From contig JACKML010000008.1 in NCBI GenBank assembly GCA_024235415.1, positions 97,711-161,710 on the forward strand: DNA of 64,000 bases, read 5' to 3'. This DNA is from Chromatiaceae bacterium. Lineage in GTDB: Bacteria; Pseudomonadota; Gammaproteobacteria; Chromatiales; Chromatiaceae. Both the position numbers and the translations under genes were made by a program. Positions 32,017 to 41,702 of this stretch are shown here, piece after piece. Each line of letters opens with the position of its first letter. Positions within the stretch are counted from its first letter, which is position 1. A model generated the notes under the pieces. That model did not search any database. It was not told where the DNA came from and was given only the letters and a program-made list of their open reading frames with translations.

Positions 32017-32778
32017 TTAAAACCCCAAACTGGAGAGCAGGTCGTCGACATCGTCCTGCCCGTGCACAACATCACCCTTGTCGACGCCCGGAACGGCCGG
32101 CCCCTGTGCGGAGATATCTTTCTCTTTGCCCGTGGGTTCGGTTGCCGGCTTGCTGCGATGGCCAGACAGGCGCACCAGCTCGACCAGCTTTCCCTCGACA
32201 TCGTTGACCAGGTCGATCACCTTGCGGATCACCTGGCCGGTAAGATCCTGGTAACCCTGCGCCAGCAGGACGTCAGACAGACGCTCATGCAGCGCTTCGG
32301 TATTCGCCTGCGTGACGGTAAGAAATTCCGACAGCTCCGCGCTCAGGTCGCGAAAGTCCTCGACGGTGAGCTGGCGTGACTTGAACTTCGCCCATTGATC
32401 CGCGAGGTGGCGTGCATCGCTGCGCAGCGAATCGGCGAGCGGCAGGCTCTCCTCGACCGCGCCGAGGGTGGTATTCGCGGCCTGCTCGGTGGTCGCGATG
32501 ACGTAACGCAGGCGTTCTGCGGCATTCGGCATCTCGTTCTGCGCGATGTCGGCAAACTTGGCGTCCATCACGAAACCGTTGATCGAATCGTGCAGCTCGC
32601 GGGTCAGACGACCCACTTCCTGAAACAGCACGCTGTCGCGGAACCCCGCCAGTTCGGCAATTACCGACACCGCGTCCTGGTCGTTGCCTGCCTCAAGAAA
32701 ATCGACCAGAGACTTGGCCAGCTGGAGCTTGTCGGTCGCTAGTTCTGGGCTGTTCGCCATAGCGGGTTCCATCCTCAT
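32017..32778 (-). CDS. cheZ: Chemotaxis phosphatase CheZ
   Basis: A protein of up to 253 residues, almost wholly helical. The catalytic region LLAQGYQDLTGQVIRKVIDL carries the glutamine that dephosphorylates CheY-P. The C-terminal helix ending DDLLSSLGF is the CheY-binding tail typical of CheZ. The conserved AELAGFRDSVLFQEVGRLTR near residue 40 also fits. ATG at 32778 touches the cheY stop (TGAATG); internal ATGs at 32772 and 32760 are alternatives. It sits between cheY and cheA in the standard order. Confidence 0.93.
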   Translation of the reverse strand: MRMEPAMANSPELATDKLQLAKSLVDFLEAGNDQDAVSVIAELAGFRDSVLFQEVGRLTRELHDSINGFVMDAKFADIAQNEMPNAAERLRYVIATTEQAANTTLGAVEESLPLADSLRSDARHLADQWAKFKSRQLTVEDFRDLSAELSEFLTVTQANTEALHERLSDVLLAQGYQDLTGQVIRKVIDLVNDVEGKLVELVRLSGHRSKPATEPTGKEKDISAQGPAVPGVDKGDVVHGQDDVDDLLSSLGF

Positions 32779-33165
32779 TCACGCAGCAACGCGTTCGAAA
32801 ATCTTGTTGATCTTTTCTTCCAGAGTGCCCGCGGTGAAGGGTTTCACCACGTAGCCGTTCACGCCGGCCTGAGCGGCCTCGACGATCTGTTCACGCTTTG
32901 ATTCGGCAGTCACCATCAGTACCGGGATGCCTTTGAGCCGGTCATCCGCGCGTACTGCCTTGAGCAGATCGATGCCCTGCATACCGGGCATGTTCCAATC
33001 GGTGATCAGAAAATCAAAATTGCCACTTTGCAGCATCGGCAATGCAGTCGTGCCATCATCCGCTTCCTGCGTATTGGTGAAGCCAAGATCCCGCAGCAGA
33101 TTCTTGATGATGCGGCGCATCGTGGAGAAGTCGTCCACGATCAGGATCTTCATGTTCTTGTTCAA
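32779..33165 (-). CDS. cheY: Chemotaxis response regulator CheY
   Basis: A 128-residue single receiver domain. Acidic residues D11 and D12 ([10 protein letters not shown]), the phospho-acceptor D56 in [13 protein letters not shown], the switch threonine in MVTAESKRE and the lysine in [13 protein letters not shown] are all present. This is the form that binds FliM at the motor. TTG at 33165 is the likely start, five bases after GGAGG. It is the first gene behind a FliA promoter in this part of the operon and is followed directly by cheZ. Confidence 0.95.
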   Translation of the reverse strand: MNKNMKILIVDDFSTMRRIIKNLLRDLGFTNTQEADDGTTALPMLQSGNFDFLITDWNMPGMQGIDLLKAVRADDRLKGIPVLMVTAESKREQIVEAAQAGVNGYVVKPFTAGTLEEKINKIFERVAA

Positions 33166-33227
33166 AGCAACCTCCGGACTTCAGACAAGCGGCCCATGCT
33201 CAGGCCCAATTCGATTGATTTCCCCCG

Positions 33228-33254
33228 GTATCGGCACCACGTCGAAAAACCGTA
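33228..33254 (-). promoter_or_regulatory. Sigma-28 (FliA) promoter upstream of cheY
   Basis: On the minus strand TACGGTTT (33247-33254), exactly 11 bp and GCCGATAC (33228-33235). This matches the E. coli FliA consensus TAAAGTTT-N11-GCCGATAA at 13 of 16 positions. It lies between fliA and cheY and would start transcription near 33220, about 55 nt before cheY. It makes the chemotaxis genes a late class driven by FliA, encoded just upstream. Confidence 0.75.
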
Positions 33255-33282
33255 GGGGTTTCTTTCTTTATTTCAGAGATGC

Positions 33283-34038
33283 CTAGATCTCGTTTTCGGT
33301 CAGCCATTCAGACAGACGTGAACGCAGACGCAGTGCCGCCTGGCTATGGATCTGGCACACCCTTGACTCACTGACACCAAGGACCTGGCCGATCTCGCGC
33401 AGGTTCAGCTCCTCGTCGTAGTACAGCGCGATGACCAGGCGTTCGCGCTCGGGCAGACTGGCGATAGCATCACCGAGTGCTTCGCGGAAATGGCTCTTCT
33501 CCAGGCCACGTGCCGGGCCGTCCTCGAGCATATTGCGCGGCCGGGCGAGGCTGCCCTCGGTCGGGATAACCTCACCGACCTCGCACAGTTCCTCGTAGCT
33601 GAAGATGCGTGCACCGGAGGCATCCTGCAGGACCTGGTGATAGTCCTCGATGGACATGCCCAGCGACTCGGCGACCTCGACGTCTCGCGCATCACGCCCT
33701 TCCGCGTTTTCGATCTCACGCATCGCGTCTGCGACCATCCGCGCCTTGCGGTGCACCGAGCGCGGCGTCCAATCGGAACGACGGATCTCGTCCAGCATGG
33801 AACCGCGGATACGGATGCCGGCATAGGTCTCGAAGCTTGCCCCCTGGCTGGGGTCGTAGTTTCTGCTGGCCTCGATCAGGCCGATCATGCCGGCCTGGAT
33901 CAGGTCTTCGGCCTGCACTGACGGCGGCAGGCGGTTCATAAGATGATAGGCAATGCGCTTGACCAGAGGCGCATGGCGCGTCACCAGGTCATCGAAGCTG
34001 CGTTCCTGTACTGCACCGTAAGTTGCAAGATTGCTCAC
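33283..34038 (-). CDS. fliA: Flagellar sigma factor FliA (sigma-28)
   Basis: A 251-residue group 3 sigma factor for late flagellar genes. Region 2 (HLMNRLPPSVQAEDLIQAGM, then FETYAGIRIRGSMLDEIRRSDW) and region 4 (LNLREIGQVLGVSESRVCQIH) are complete. GTG at 34038 overlaps the flhG stop (GTGA), and VSNLATYGAVQERS is the typical start; the frame is open 30 codons upstream but without family similarity. An anti-sigma gene (flgM) is not in the window. FliA probably recognises the promoters seen before cheY and before the PAS receptor gene. Confidence 0.96.
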   Translation of the reverse strand: MSNLATYGAVQERSFDDLVTRHAPLVKRIAYHLMNRLPPSVQAEDLIQAGMIGLIEASRNYDPSQGASFETYAGIRIRGSMLDEIRRSDWTPRSVHRKARMVADAMREIENAEGRDARDVEVAESLGMSIEDYHQVLQDASGARIFSYEELCEVGEVIPTEGSLARPRNMLEDGPARGLEKSHFREALGDAIASLPERERLVIALYYDEELNLREIGQVLGVSESRVCQIHSQAALRLRSRLSEWLTENEI

Positions 34039-34922
34039 AGCACCATCTCCCCATAATCGTTGGAATATTTTATTAAGCGCTCGACAAAGAACTGCACCTG
34101 GCCGTTCGCACCGGAAGGCTGCGGCCATGTCTCGATCTTTTTCGCCAGACTGCGAAACACCTGTGCCACCCGACTGCGCGGGAAGGCCTGCACCACCGGG
34201 CGCTGTGCACGCACCGCCTTGCGCAGGCTCTCGTCATACGGGATCGCACCCATGAAACTGAGCGTCACATCCAGGTAACGGTCAGTGACACGACACATCT
34301 TGTTGTACAGATCACGCCCTTCCTGGGCGCTGCGAACCATGTTGGCCAGTATGCGGAAGCGCTGATGGCCATAGTCACGGTTGAGCAGTTTGATAATCGC
34401 GTAGGCATCCGTGATCGAGGCCGGCTCGTCACACACCACGACCACGATCTCATGCGATGCACGCGAGAAACTCAGCACCGTGTCGGAGATGCCCGCGGCG
34501 GTATCGACGATCAACAGTTCCGTGTCGGCAGCGACCTCGCTGAACGCACGGATCAGGCCCGCGTGCTCGGCCGGGCTGAGCTCGGCCAGCCCCTGTACAC
34601 CGGACGCCCCTGGGATCACCTTCAGGCCGGACGGCCCTTCGACCAGTGCCTCTTCAAGCGTGCACTCGCCGCGCATCACGTGAGAGAGGTCGAACTTGGG
34701 ATGCAGGCCGAGTACCACGTCGATATTGGCCAGTCCCAGGTCGGCATCCAGCAACATCACCTTCTGACCCATCTCCGCTGCAGCGACGCCGAGGTTGACC
34801 GATACGTTGGTCTTGCCCACCCCGCCCTTGCCGCCGGTCACAGCCACCGCCCTGACCGGGCGAGGATTGACCATCTGGCGCAGGCCACTGGCCTGATCGA
34901 CGCGCGTTTCAGACGTTAACAT
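34035..34922 (-). CDS. flhG: Flagellar number regulator FlhG (MinD-like ATPase)
   Basis: A 295-residue MinD/ParA-type ATPase that limits flagellar number and acts with FlhF. The N-terminal DQASGLRQM is the activator helix that stimulates FlhF GTPase. Deviant Walker A is GGKGGVGKTNVSVNLG and Walker A-prime VMLLDADLGLANIDVVLG, with Walker B ELLIVDTAAGISDTVL. The C-terminal basic helix (QVFRSLAKKIETWPQ) resembles the membrane-targeting end. It overlaps flhF by 14 bp and fliA by 4 bp. In polar flagellates it also represses the sigma-54 master regulator FleQ. Confidence 0.94.
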   Translation of the reverse strand: MLTSETRVDQASGLRQMVNPRPVRAVAVTGGKGGVGKTNVSVNLGVAAAEMGQKVMLLDADLGLANIDVVLGLHPKFDLSHVMRGECTLEEALVEGPSGLKVIPGASGVQGLAELSPAEHAGLIRAFSEVAADTELLIVDTAAGISDTVLSFSRASHEIVVVVCDEPASITDAYAIIKLLNRDYGHQRFRILANMVRSAQEGRDLYNKMCRVTDRYLDVTLSFMGAIPYDESLRKAVRAQRPVVQAFPRSRVAQVFRSLAKKIETWPQPSGANGQVQFFVERLIKYSNDYGEMVL

Positions 34923-36090
34923 TTGCGTTTGCCCCCCCGAACGCCAGTGCCAGGTACCCGGAGTCGGGATTGGCGGGGTTCTCGGCCAGCAATTCGGCTG
35001 CGCGCGTCACCAGAGGATGGGCGCGCGCCACCTGAAGGTCTTCGGGGACGCGTTGGCCGTCGGTGACGAAGGCGGTAGGCAGATCGGCCTGCACCAGTGC
35101 CGCCAACAGACCGCCCAGGCTGGCGGCCTCGTCCAGCTTGGTCAGCACACAGGCATCGGGACGGAAGTCAGCGAACAGCCGCAAGGCGCGCTGAATCGCC
35201 GCGGGCTCGGTGGTGGCCGACAGCGTAAGCAGCGTGGTCAGGCCGCGCCCCGCCGCCGCCAGCGTGTCACGCTGATCGGCGACCCGTTCATGGGCCGCTG
35301 CCATGCCGGCGGTGTCCACCAGGATCAGGCGCCGGTCGCCCAGCAGATTGAGTGCCTCGTCCATCTCCTCTGGCGTCGTTGCGGTGCGCACGGGGACGTT
35401 GAGGATGCGCGCATAGGTCTGCAGCTGGTCGCGTGCACCGATCCGGAAGCTGTCGGTGGTGATCAGCGCGACACTGCGGTGTCCGTGACGCAGCGCATAA
35501 CGCGCAGCCATCTTGGCGATCGTCGTGGTCTTGCCGACCCCGGTGGGTCCGACCAGTGCGATCACACCGCCCTGATCGAGCACATCGGTCTCGCAGATCC
35601 TGATCTCACTGGCGAGGAAGTACAGCGCCTTGCGCCACGCCTGTTCGATATCCTCGATGTCGCGCACGCGCTCACAAAGGCGGCGCGCCAGTTCGGCATT
35701 GACGCCCAACGCCATCAGGCGACCGAGCAGTTGTTGCGAATGCGGCGCACGCTGACCGAGGTCGTACCAGCTCATACCGCTGAGTTCGGCCTGCATCCAA
35801 CGCCGCAGGTTGTGCATTTCGCGCCGCATGTCTTCCAGCGCATCGTCCTGTTGTCTCAGGCCATCGGCTTCTGCAGCGCGATTCACGCGCGCACCGGCAC
35901 GCGGCTGGCTGGGGATGCGCTGGTCGACCGTATCGGTGGAGATGTTATCGACGAGGTCGATGGCGGCAGTGAGTTCGACGCCGCCGTCGACAGTCTTGTT
36001 CGAAAGGATCACGGCATCTTCGCCGAGTGCCTCGCGGACCATGCGCAGCGCCTGGCGCATGTCTTGTGCGACGAATCGCTTGATTTTCAT
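34909..36090 (-). CDS. flhF: Flagellar placement GTPase FlhF
   Basis: A 393-residue SRP-type GTPase that places the flagellum at the cell pole. The N-terminal B domain (MKIKRFVAQDMRQALRMVRE) is followed by the N and G domains. P-loop LVGPTGVGKTTTIAKMAARY, the G3-like ILVDTAGMAAAHERVA and the base-specificity TKLDEAASLGG are all visible. Its gene order, flhA-flhF-flhG-fliA, is that of monotrichous gammaproteobacteria. The 42-bp gap to flhA is short, so it shares the transcript. Confidence 0.95.
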   Translation of the reverse strand: MKIKRFVAQDMRQALRMVREALGEDAVILSNKTVDGGVELTAAIDLVDNISTDTVDQRIPSQPRAGARVNRAAEADGLRQQDDALEDMRREMHNLRRWMQAELSGMSWYDLGQRAPHSQQLLGRLMALGVNAELARRLCERVRDIEDIEQAWRKALYFLASEIRICETDVLDQGGVIALVGPTGVGKTTTIAKMAARYALRHGHRSVALITTDSFRIGARDQLQTYARILNVPVRTATTPEEMDEALNLLGDRRLILVDTAGMAAAHERVADQRDTLAAAGRGLTTLLTLSATTEPAAIQRALRLFADFRPDACVLTKLDEAASLGGLLAALVQADLPTAFVTDGQRVPEDLQVARAHPLVTRAAELLAENPANPDSGYLALAFGGANANVNV

Positions 36091-36132
36091 TTACAGCGGT
36101 CCTCGTTGATCGCGCGGACCGCCGTGCGGCCC

Positions 36133-38232
36133 TCAGACTTCTTTCGCGTTGCGGCCGATGGTGCTGATCACCTTGATCTGCCGGTTGTCCGGAATCTCGT
36201 TGTAGGAGAGGACGCGCACTCCCGGTACCGAGTGGCGCGCGAACTTGGCCAACCAGGGGCGTATCGCCGCTGCCACCAGCAGGACGCTCTCCTGACCGCT
36301 CAGCTCCTGCTGTTTCGCGGTGTCCTGAAGGGCGTTCTGCAGTTGCTCGAGCATCCCTGGCTCGACGCCGGCCCCATCCTCTCCTGCGTTCACCAAGGTC
36401 TGTTGCAAAAGCCGTTCCAATCCTGGCTCGAGCACGATCACAGGAATTTCTCCTTTTGGACCAACAACTTGCTGAACGATTGAACGGGCCAGAGCGACCC
36501 TGACGGAAGCTGTCAAAGTGCCGGCATCTTGACTTTTGGTCGCCTGCTCCGCCAGCGTTTCGGCAATCGTGCGCATGTCGCGAATCGGCACCGACTCCTG
36601 CAGCAGGTTCTGCAACACGCGCAGCACCACGGCCAGCGGCAGCAGCTTCGGTACCAGGTCCTCGACCAGCTTCGGCGCCACCTGCGCGAGGTTGTCGAGC
36701 AGTTGCTGAACCTCGTCGTGACCCAACAGTTCGTGCGCATGCGACTGCAGCAGTTCGCTCAGATGGGTCGCCACGACCGTGCTCGCATCCACCACCGTGT
36801 AGCCCATGGTCTGCGCCTGATCGCGCTGCGCGGCGTCGATCCATACGGCATCCAGGCCAAAAGCCGGATCCTTGGTCAGGTTGCCCTTGAGTTCACCGAA
36901 CACGCGCCCCGGGTTGATCGCCATGTCGCGGTCGACGAACACCTCCGACTCACCTACCGGCACACCATTGAGGGTGATGCGGTAGGCATTGGGTGCCAGG
37001 TCGAGGTTGTCGCGGATATGTACCGACTGCACGAGGAAGCCCAGTTCCTGCGACAGCTTCTTGCGCACACCCTTGATCCGCGTCATCAGTTGGCCACCCT
37101 GGTTGCGATCGACCAACGGGATCAGACGGTAGCCGACTTCCAGGCCGATCACGTCGACCGGGTGCACGTCCTGCCAGGTCAGTTCACGCACCTCGCTGGA
37201 CTCCTCAGGGCGACTGGTCGGCTGCACGTCCGGGGTCTCCGCTTTCTCCTCCTGGCTGCGCCTGGCGATCATGTACGCCAGGCCGCCGACCGCGGCACCG
37301 AGCAACAGGAATACCAGGTTGGGCATACCGGGGATCATCCCCAGCAGCAGCAGGATCAGCGCGGTGATTGCCAGCGCGCGCGGGTTGTTCAGCAGCTGGC
37401 TGGAGACCTGGCTGCCGAGATCCTCGGCGCTCGAAACCCGCGTCACCAGGATCGCCGCCGAGGTCGACAGCAGCAGCGACGGCAGCTGTGCGACCAGGCC
37501 GTCACCGATGGTCAGCAACGCATAGAAACGCATTGCGGTGGACAGATCGAGGTCGTGCTGGCCCATGCCGATCGCCAGGCCCCCGACGATGTTGATGATC
37601 AGGATCAGGATGCCGGCGACCGCGTCACCGCGCACGAACTTCGAGGCACCGTCCATCGCACCGTAGAAGTCGGCCTCGCGCCCGACCTCTTCACGGCGCG
37701 TACGCGCCTCGGCCTGATCGATCAGGCCGGAGTTCAGGTCGGCATCGATTGCCATCTGTTTGCCCGGCATCGCGTCCAGGGTGAAGCGCGCCGACACCTC
37801 GGACACGCGACCCGCCCCCTTGGTGACCACCGCGAAATTGATGATCACGAGGATCGCGAACACCACCAGGCCGACCGCATAGTTGCCGCCGATAACGAAC
37901 TCGCCGAATGCCTCGATCACCTTGCCGGCGGCATCACCGCCGTTATGACCTTCGAGAAGCACCACCCTTGTGGACGCGACGTTCAGCGCAAGGCGCAGCA
38001 GCGTGGCGACCAGCAGCATCGACGGAAACATCGCGAAATCCAGCGGCCGCATCGCATACACAACGACCAGCAGTACCACCAGCGACAACGCGATGTTGAA
38101 CGTGAAGAACAGGTCAAGCAGGAACGGCGGCAGCGGCAGCACCACCATCGCCAGCAACATCAGGATCACGACCGGGGCGCCCAGCCCGCGTGCACCCACC
38201 TGGCGGAACGCCACCATCACCTGTTCCATCAC
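36133..38232 (-). CDS. flhA: Flagellar export protein FlhA
   Basis: A 699-residue core protein of the flagellar type III export gate. About eight membrane helices fill the first 330 residues; the FHIPEP-type region is RFTLDAMPGKQMAIDADLNSG. A linker (SQEEKAETPDVQPTSRPEES) leads to the cytoplasmic ring domain of about 350 residues, which docks chaperone-substrate pairs. ATG 38232 (MMEQVMVAFRQV) is used; internal ATGs close by are possible. It ends before flhF and follows flhB by 42 bp. All segments look intact. Confidence 0.96.
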   Translation of the reverse strand: MMEQVMVAFRQVGARGLGAPVVILMLLAMVVLPLPPFLLDLFFTFNIALSLVVLLVVVYAMRPLDFAMFPSMLLVATLLRLALNVASTRVVLLEGHNGGDAAGKVIEAFGEFVIGGNYAVGLVVFAILVIINFAVVTKGAGRVSEVSARFTLDAMPGKQMAIDADLNSGLIDQAEARTRREEVGREADFYGAMDGASKFVRGDAVAGILILIINIVGGLAIGMGQHDLDLSTAMRFYALLTIGDGLVAQLPSLLLSTSAAILVTRVSSAEDLGSQVSSQLLNNPRALAITALILLLLGMIPGMPNLVFLLLGAAVGGLAYMIARRSQEEKAETPDVQPTSRPEESSEVRELTWQDVHPVDVIGLEVGYRLIPLVDRNQGGQLMTRIKGVRKKLSQELGFLVQSVHIRDNLDLAPNAYRITLNGVPVGESEVFVDRDMAINPGRVFGELKGNLTKDPAFGLDAVWIDAAQRDQAQTMGYTVVDASTVVATHLSELLQSHAHELLGHDEVQQLLDNLAQVAPKLVEDLVPKLLPLAVVLRVLQNLLQESVPIRDMRTIAETLAEQATKSQDAGTLTASVRVALARSIVQQVVGPKGEIPVIVLEPGLERLLQQTLVNAGEDGAGVEPGMLEQLQNALQDTAKQQELSGQESVLLVAAAIRPWLAKFARHSVPGVRVLSYNEIPDNRQIKVISTIGRNAKEV

Positions 38233-38274
38233 GATTCACCTCTGGTGATTGCCGCAAGCAACTGATTTGCGACA

Positions 38275-39408
38275 CTAGTCATGCTGCACCTCTGCAGGGA
38301 CCTGGTATTCCTGCGGCGGCGTCGGAATGTCGCCGCCCTGCTCGCGGTAGGCGCGCAGCTGGAACACATACGCCAGCAGCTGGGCTACCGCGAGGAACAA
38401 CGCGGCAGGTATCTGCTGCTCCAGCTCGGTATTGAAATAGATGGCGCGCGCCAGCACCGGTGCCTCGACCAGTGGAACGTCGTGTGCCGCAGCGACCTCA
38501 CGGATATTCGCGGCGACGAGATCCTTGCCCTTGGCCACCACGATCGGTGCGCCCATCCGATCGGGGTCATAACGCAGCGCGACTGCATAATGGGTCGGGT
38601 TGGTGACCACGACATCGGCCTTGGGCACTTCCTGCATCATGCGACGCTGTGCTATCTCGCGCTGCATCTGGCGGATGCGCCCCTTGACCTCGGGCTTGCC
38701 CTCGGTCTCTTTGAGCTCGTCGCGCACTTCCTGCTGGGTCATCTTCAGGTCGCGCCGGTGCTGCCACAGCTGAAACGGCACATCGATCAGTGCCATCACG
38801 ATCAAGGTCGACGACAGGATCAACGCCGACCAGGCCACCAGATACATCCCCTCGCGCAACGCGATGTCGACATCCAGATCGCTCAGCCCAATCAGTTCGT
38901 CCGACGACGCGCTGAGCAGCGCCACGGTCGCCGAGCCTACCAGCAGGAACTTGCCGAGTGATTTCAGCAGCTCCATCAGGCCCTTTAGCGAAAACAGCCG
39001 CCCCATCCCCTTGATGGGGTCGAGCTTCGACAGCTTTGGCTGCATCGCCTCGAAGCTGACGTTGAAACCACCCAGCGCCACCGATGACAACACGGCGACC
39101 ACGATCATCACGCCGAAGAACGGCAGCAGCATGAACAGGGCCTCGCTCAGCGCATTGACCAGGTGTGCGAGCATCGCGTTGGTATCGAAGATATCTTCGC
39201 GCTTGAGCGAGAACTGCTCGACGAACACCGTGTGCATACCGGAAGCGAAACGCGGGCCCAGGACCATGACCGTACCCACACCAAGCAGCGTAAGCGCCAT
39301 CGTATTGAGCTCGCGCGAACGCGGCACCTGCCCTTTCTTGCGCGCATCGTTGATGCGTTTGGATGTGGGTTCCTGTGACTTGTCCTGGCCGTCCTTATTC
39401 TCAGCCAT
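38275..39408 (-). CDS. flhB: Flagellar export switch protein FlhB
   Basis: A 377-residue export-gate protein. Four membrane helices lie between residues 35 and 210. The cytoplasmic domain carries the self-cleaving NPTH motif in VVVTNPTHYAVALRYD, near residue 270, which switches export from rod/hook to filament substrates. The N-terminus (AENKDGQDKSQEPTSKRIND) is charged and typical. The C-terminal tail after cleavage is short. It lies seven bases after fliR. Confidence 0.96.
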   Translation of the reverse strand: MAENKDGQDKSQEPTSKRINDARKKGQVPRSRELNTMALTLLGVGTVMVLGPRFASGMHTVFVEQFSLKREDIFDTNAMLAHLVNALSEALFMLLPFFGVMIVVAVLSSVALGGFNVSFEAMQPKLSKLDPIKGMGRLFSLKGLMELLKSLGKFLLVGSATVALLSASSDELIGLSDLDVDIALREGMYLVAWSALILSSTLIVMALIDVPFQLWQHRRDLKMTQQEVRDELKETEGKPEVKGRIRQMQREIAQRRMMQEVPKADVVVTNPTHYAVALRYDPDRMGAPIVVAKGKDLVAANIREVAAAHDVPLVEAPVLARAIYFNTELEQQIPAALFLAVAQLLAYVFQLRAYREQGGDIPTPPQEYQVPAEVQHD

Positions 39409-39415
39409 GGCTGCC

Positions 39416-40192
39416 TTACCTTACGCTCAGGACAGTGGCCGAGTGATCGAAGGCCTCGATCACCAGGTTGCCGAAATTGGTCATGACCTGCGGCAGCGTC
39501 ACCCAGATCAGCAGGAAGCCCATCATCAGGGTGATCGGAAAACCGATCGCAAAGATGTTGAGCTGCGGTGCGGCGCGCGATACCACGCCCATGCCGACGT
39601 TGATCAGCAGCAGTGAAATGATCACCGGCATCGCCATCAGCAGGCCCGCGGCGAACATGCGCGACGCCCACGAGAGAAGCTCCCACAGGCCGGCGCGGCT
39701 GATCCCGTCGGTGGCAACCGGCAACACCGTGAAGGTGTCAACGATCGCGGAGATCAGCACCAGGTGGCCGTTCATCATCAGGAACGCCAGCATCGCGAGA
39801 ATCAGCCAGAACTGCGCCACCACCGGCACCTGTACGCCGTTGGCCGGGTCCATCATCGTGGCGAAACCCAGGCCCATGCTGTAGGCCATCACCTGACCAC
39901 CGAAGATCAGGGCGTTGAACACCATCTGCATCATAAAGCCGAGCGCGGCACCGATCCCGAGCTGCTGCACCGCGATCAGAAAGGCATCGCTGCTGAATAC
40001 ATAGACAACCGGCGACGCCGGCAAAACCGGCTGCACGACGAAGGTGATCAGCACCGCAAGCAGCATGCGAAAGCGTACCGGGATCTGGCGGATGCTGAAG
40101 ATGGGCGCGGCCATCATCATGGCGCCGATACGCAGCAGCGGCCAGAAGAAGTCGGCCAGCCATTGACTGAGTTGCGCGTCGGTGAACTGCAT
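39416..40192 (-). CDS. fliR: Flagellar export protein FliR
   Basis: A 258-residue membrane protein of the export gate (FliPQR). About six helices are visible, including LAVLITFVVQPVLPA and GFMMQMVFNALIFGGQVMAY. MDPANGVQVPVVAQFW is a conserved FliR stretch. ATG at 40192 (MQFTDAQLSQWLADFFWPLL) is the real start; the frame continues about 113 codons upstream only because it is open across fliQ in another frame. It follows fliQ by eight bases. Confidence 0.95.
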   Translation of the reverse strand: MQFTDAQLSQWLADFFWPLLRIGAMMMAAPIFSIRQIPVRFRMLLAVLITFVVQPVLPASPVVYVFSSDAFLIAVQQLGIGAALGFMMQMVFNALIFGGQVMAYSMGLGFATMMDPANGVQVPVVAQFWLILAMLAFLMMNGHLVLISAIVDTFTVLPVATDGISRAGLWELLSWASRMFAAGLLMAMPVIISLLLINVGMGVVSRAAPQLNIFAIGFPITLMMGFLLIWVTLPQVMTNFGNLVIEAFDHSATVLSVR

Positions 40193-40200
40193 TGCCGGTG

Positions 40201-40470
40201 CTACCCGATCAGGTAGGGGATGCTCTCGACCAGGCGCTGGGTAAAGCCGGTTATCTGGCGCAGCATCCATGGTCCCGCGGACATCATCACCACCGCGACC
40301 ACCATCAGCTTGGGCACGAAGCTCAGCGTCATCTCGTTGATCTGCGTGGCCGCCTGGAACATCGCGATAATCAGGCCCACGGCCAGCGACGCAAGCAGAA
40401 TCGGCGCCGCCAGCAGCATGGTGACTTCCATCGCCTGACGCCCGATGTTCACGACCGAATCTGCATCCAT
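40201..40470 (-). CDS. fliQ: Flagellar export protein FliQ
   Basis: An 89-residue protein with two membrane helices (TMLLAAPILLASLAVGLIIA and LMVVAVVMMSAGPWMLRQIT) that forms part of the FliPQR export gate. FQAATQINEMTLSFVPK between them is the conserved FliQ loop. It lies between fliP and fliR with short gaps (11 and 8 bp). Confidence 0.95.
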   Translation of the reverse strand: MDADSVVNIGRQAMEVTMLLAAPILLASLAVGLIIAMFQAATQINEMTLSFVPKLMVVAVVMMSAGPWMLRQITGFTQRLVESIPYLIG

Positions 40471-40481
40471 CTCGTTTCTCC

Positions 40482-41216
40482 TCAGACGTAAAAGCTGGTG
40501 GCCAGGGTGCCGAGCACCAGGGCCCAGCCATCCACCAGTACGAACAACATGATCTTGAACGGCAGCGAAATGATCAGCGGCGACAACATCATCATGCCCA
40601 TCGACATCAGTACGCTGGCCACCACGAGGTCGATTACCAGGAACGGGATGAACAACAGGAAGCCGATCTGGAACGCCGTCTTGAGTTCGCTGGTCGCGAA
40701 CGCCGGCATCAGCAGCGTGAATGGCACGTCGGCCTCACCCTGGAACTCCTCGCGGCCGGAGATGCGGGCAAACAGTGCGATGTCGTCATCACGGGTCTGC
40801 GCCATCATGAACTCGCGCAAGGGCACCTGAGCCGCATCGATCGCCGCCTGAGCACTGATCTGGTCGGCCAGGTAGGGCTGCAACGCCACCTCATAGATCT
40901 CGCTCAGCACCGGACCCATGATGAAAAAGGTCAGGAACAGCGCCAGCCCGATCAGGATCTGGTTGGACGGCGTCTGTGCCGTGCCCAGTGCCTGCCGCAG
41001 GATCGACAGCACAATGACGATGCGGGTGAAAGACGTCATCAGGATCAGCGCGGCCGGCAGCATGCTCAGCGCCGTCATCAGCAACAGGACCTGGATCGAC
41101 AGGGTGTAGGTCTGCTCGCCACCCGCCCCCGAAGTCACCGTCAGGGCCTCGATGCCCGGGGCGGCAGTTGCCCCCTGGGCGACCAGCAGTCCGAGGACCA
41201 GCAGCCAGCCCTTCAT
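40482..41216 (-). CDS. fliP: Flagellar export protein FliP
   Basis: A 244-residue export-gate protein made with a signal peptide ([21 protein letters not shown]). The conserved FliP segments are [38 protein letters not shown], and the C-terminal [23 protein letters not shown] at 41216 overlaps the fliO stop; an upstream open frame is spurious. Together with FliQ and FliR it builds the helical export channel. Confidence 0.96.
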   Translation of the reverse strand: MKGWLLVLGLLVAQGATAAPGIEALTVTSGAGGEQTYTLSIQVLLLMTALSMLPAALILMTSFTRIVIVLSILRQALGTAQTPSNQILIGLALFLTFFIMGPVLSEIYEVALQPYLADQISAQAAIDAAQVPLREFMMAQTRDDDIALFARISGREEFQGEADVPFTLLMPAFATSELKTAFQIGFLLFIPFLVIDLVVASVLMSMGMMMLSPLIISLPFKIMLFVLVDGWALVLGTLATSFYV

Positions 41217-41644
41217 GCCTGCTCTCCCGGCGCTTCCGGCTGGACGCCATCGGTGGCCGCCTGCAGGTGCCCGGCAAATGCGCTCTGCGCTGTCTGCGTC
41301 TCGTCCAGCACCAGCAGGGTCTGCACCCGGCCGGGCGCCACCCCGACCAGCAGGCGCCTGCCCTCGACCGACAGCAATACCGCCTTTTCGCGTGTACCCA
41401 GCGAGACGCCGCCGAGGATCTGTACCTGGCCCTTGCCGATGCCCGGCACCTGGACGTAGCGCTTGACCAGCCACGCCAGACCGAGCATGACCGCCAGAAC
41501 GGCCACCAGGCCGAGTGCGGTCTCGACCAGGTTGGCGGTGCTGAGCGGTGATTCGACCAGGCGCGACGAAGCCTCGCCCGGCGCTGCCCCGATCGCCTCG
41601 GCCAACAGGAGCAGGGGCGCAGCGATAAACGATGTCTTGTTCAT
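41213..41644 (-). CDS. fliO: Flagellar biosynthesis protein FliO
   Basis: A 143-residue protein with an N-terminal hydrophobic, signal-like segment ([18 protein letters not shown]) and one main membrane helix ([22 protein letters not shown]), then a small cytoplasmic FliO domain ([32 protein letters not shown]). FliO helps assemble the FliP ring. ATG 41644 fits the signal segment; the frame runs 40 codons further upstream through the 58-bp gap and the end of fliN. The low overall conservation is normal for FliO. Confidence 0.88.
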   Translation of the reverse strand: MNKTSFIAAPLLLLAEAIGAAPGEASSRLVESPLSTANLVETALGLVAVLAVMLGLAWLVKRYVQVPGIGKGQVQILGGVSLGTREKAVLLSVEGRRLLVGVAPGRVQTLLVLDETQTAQSAFAGHLQAATDGVQPEAPGEQA

Positions 41645-41702
41645 ACTGGCTACCGGCTGTTTGGGCCCATGCAATCGCGTTGCACTGTGGTCGACATGCC
41701 GC

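Noticed and set aside
36529..38265. 578-codon open frame opposite flhA
   Set aside because: Antisense to a conserved gene; composition is His/Arg/Gln-rich as expected from the reverse of GC-rich coding DNA, with no recognisable domain.
39416..40531. 371-codon version of FliR
   Set aside because: The extra N-terminal 113 codons overlap fliQ in another frame; FliR similarity begins exactly at 40192.
40482..41474. 330-codon version of FliP
   Set aside because: The extension overlaps fliO; the signal peptide starts at 41216.
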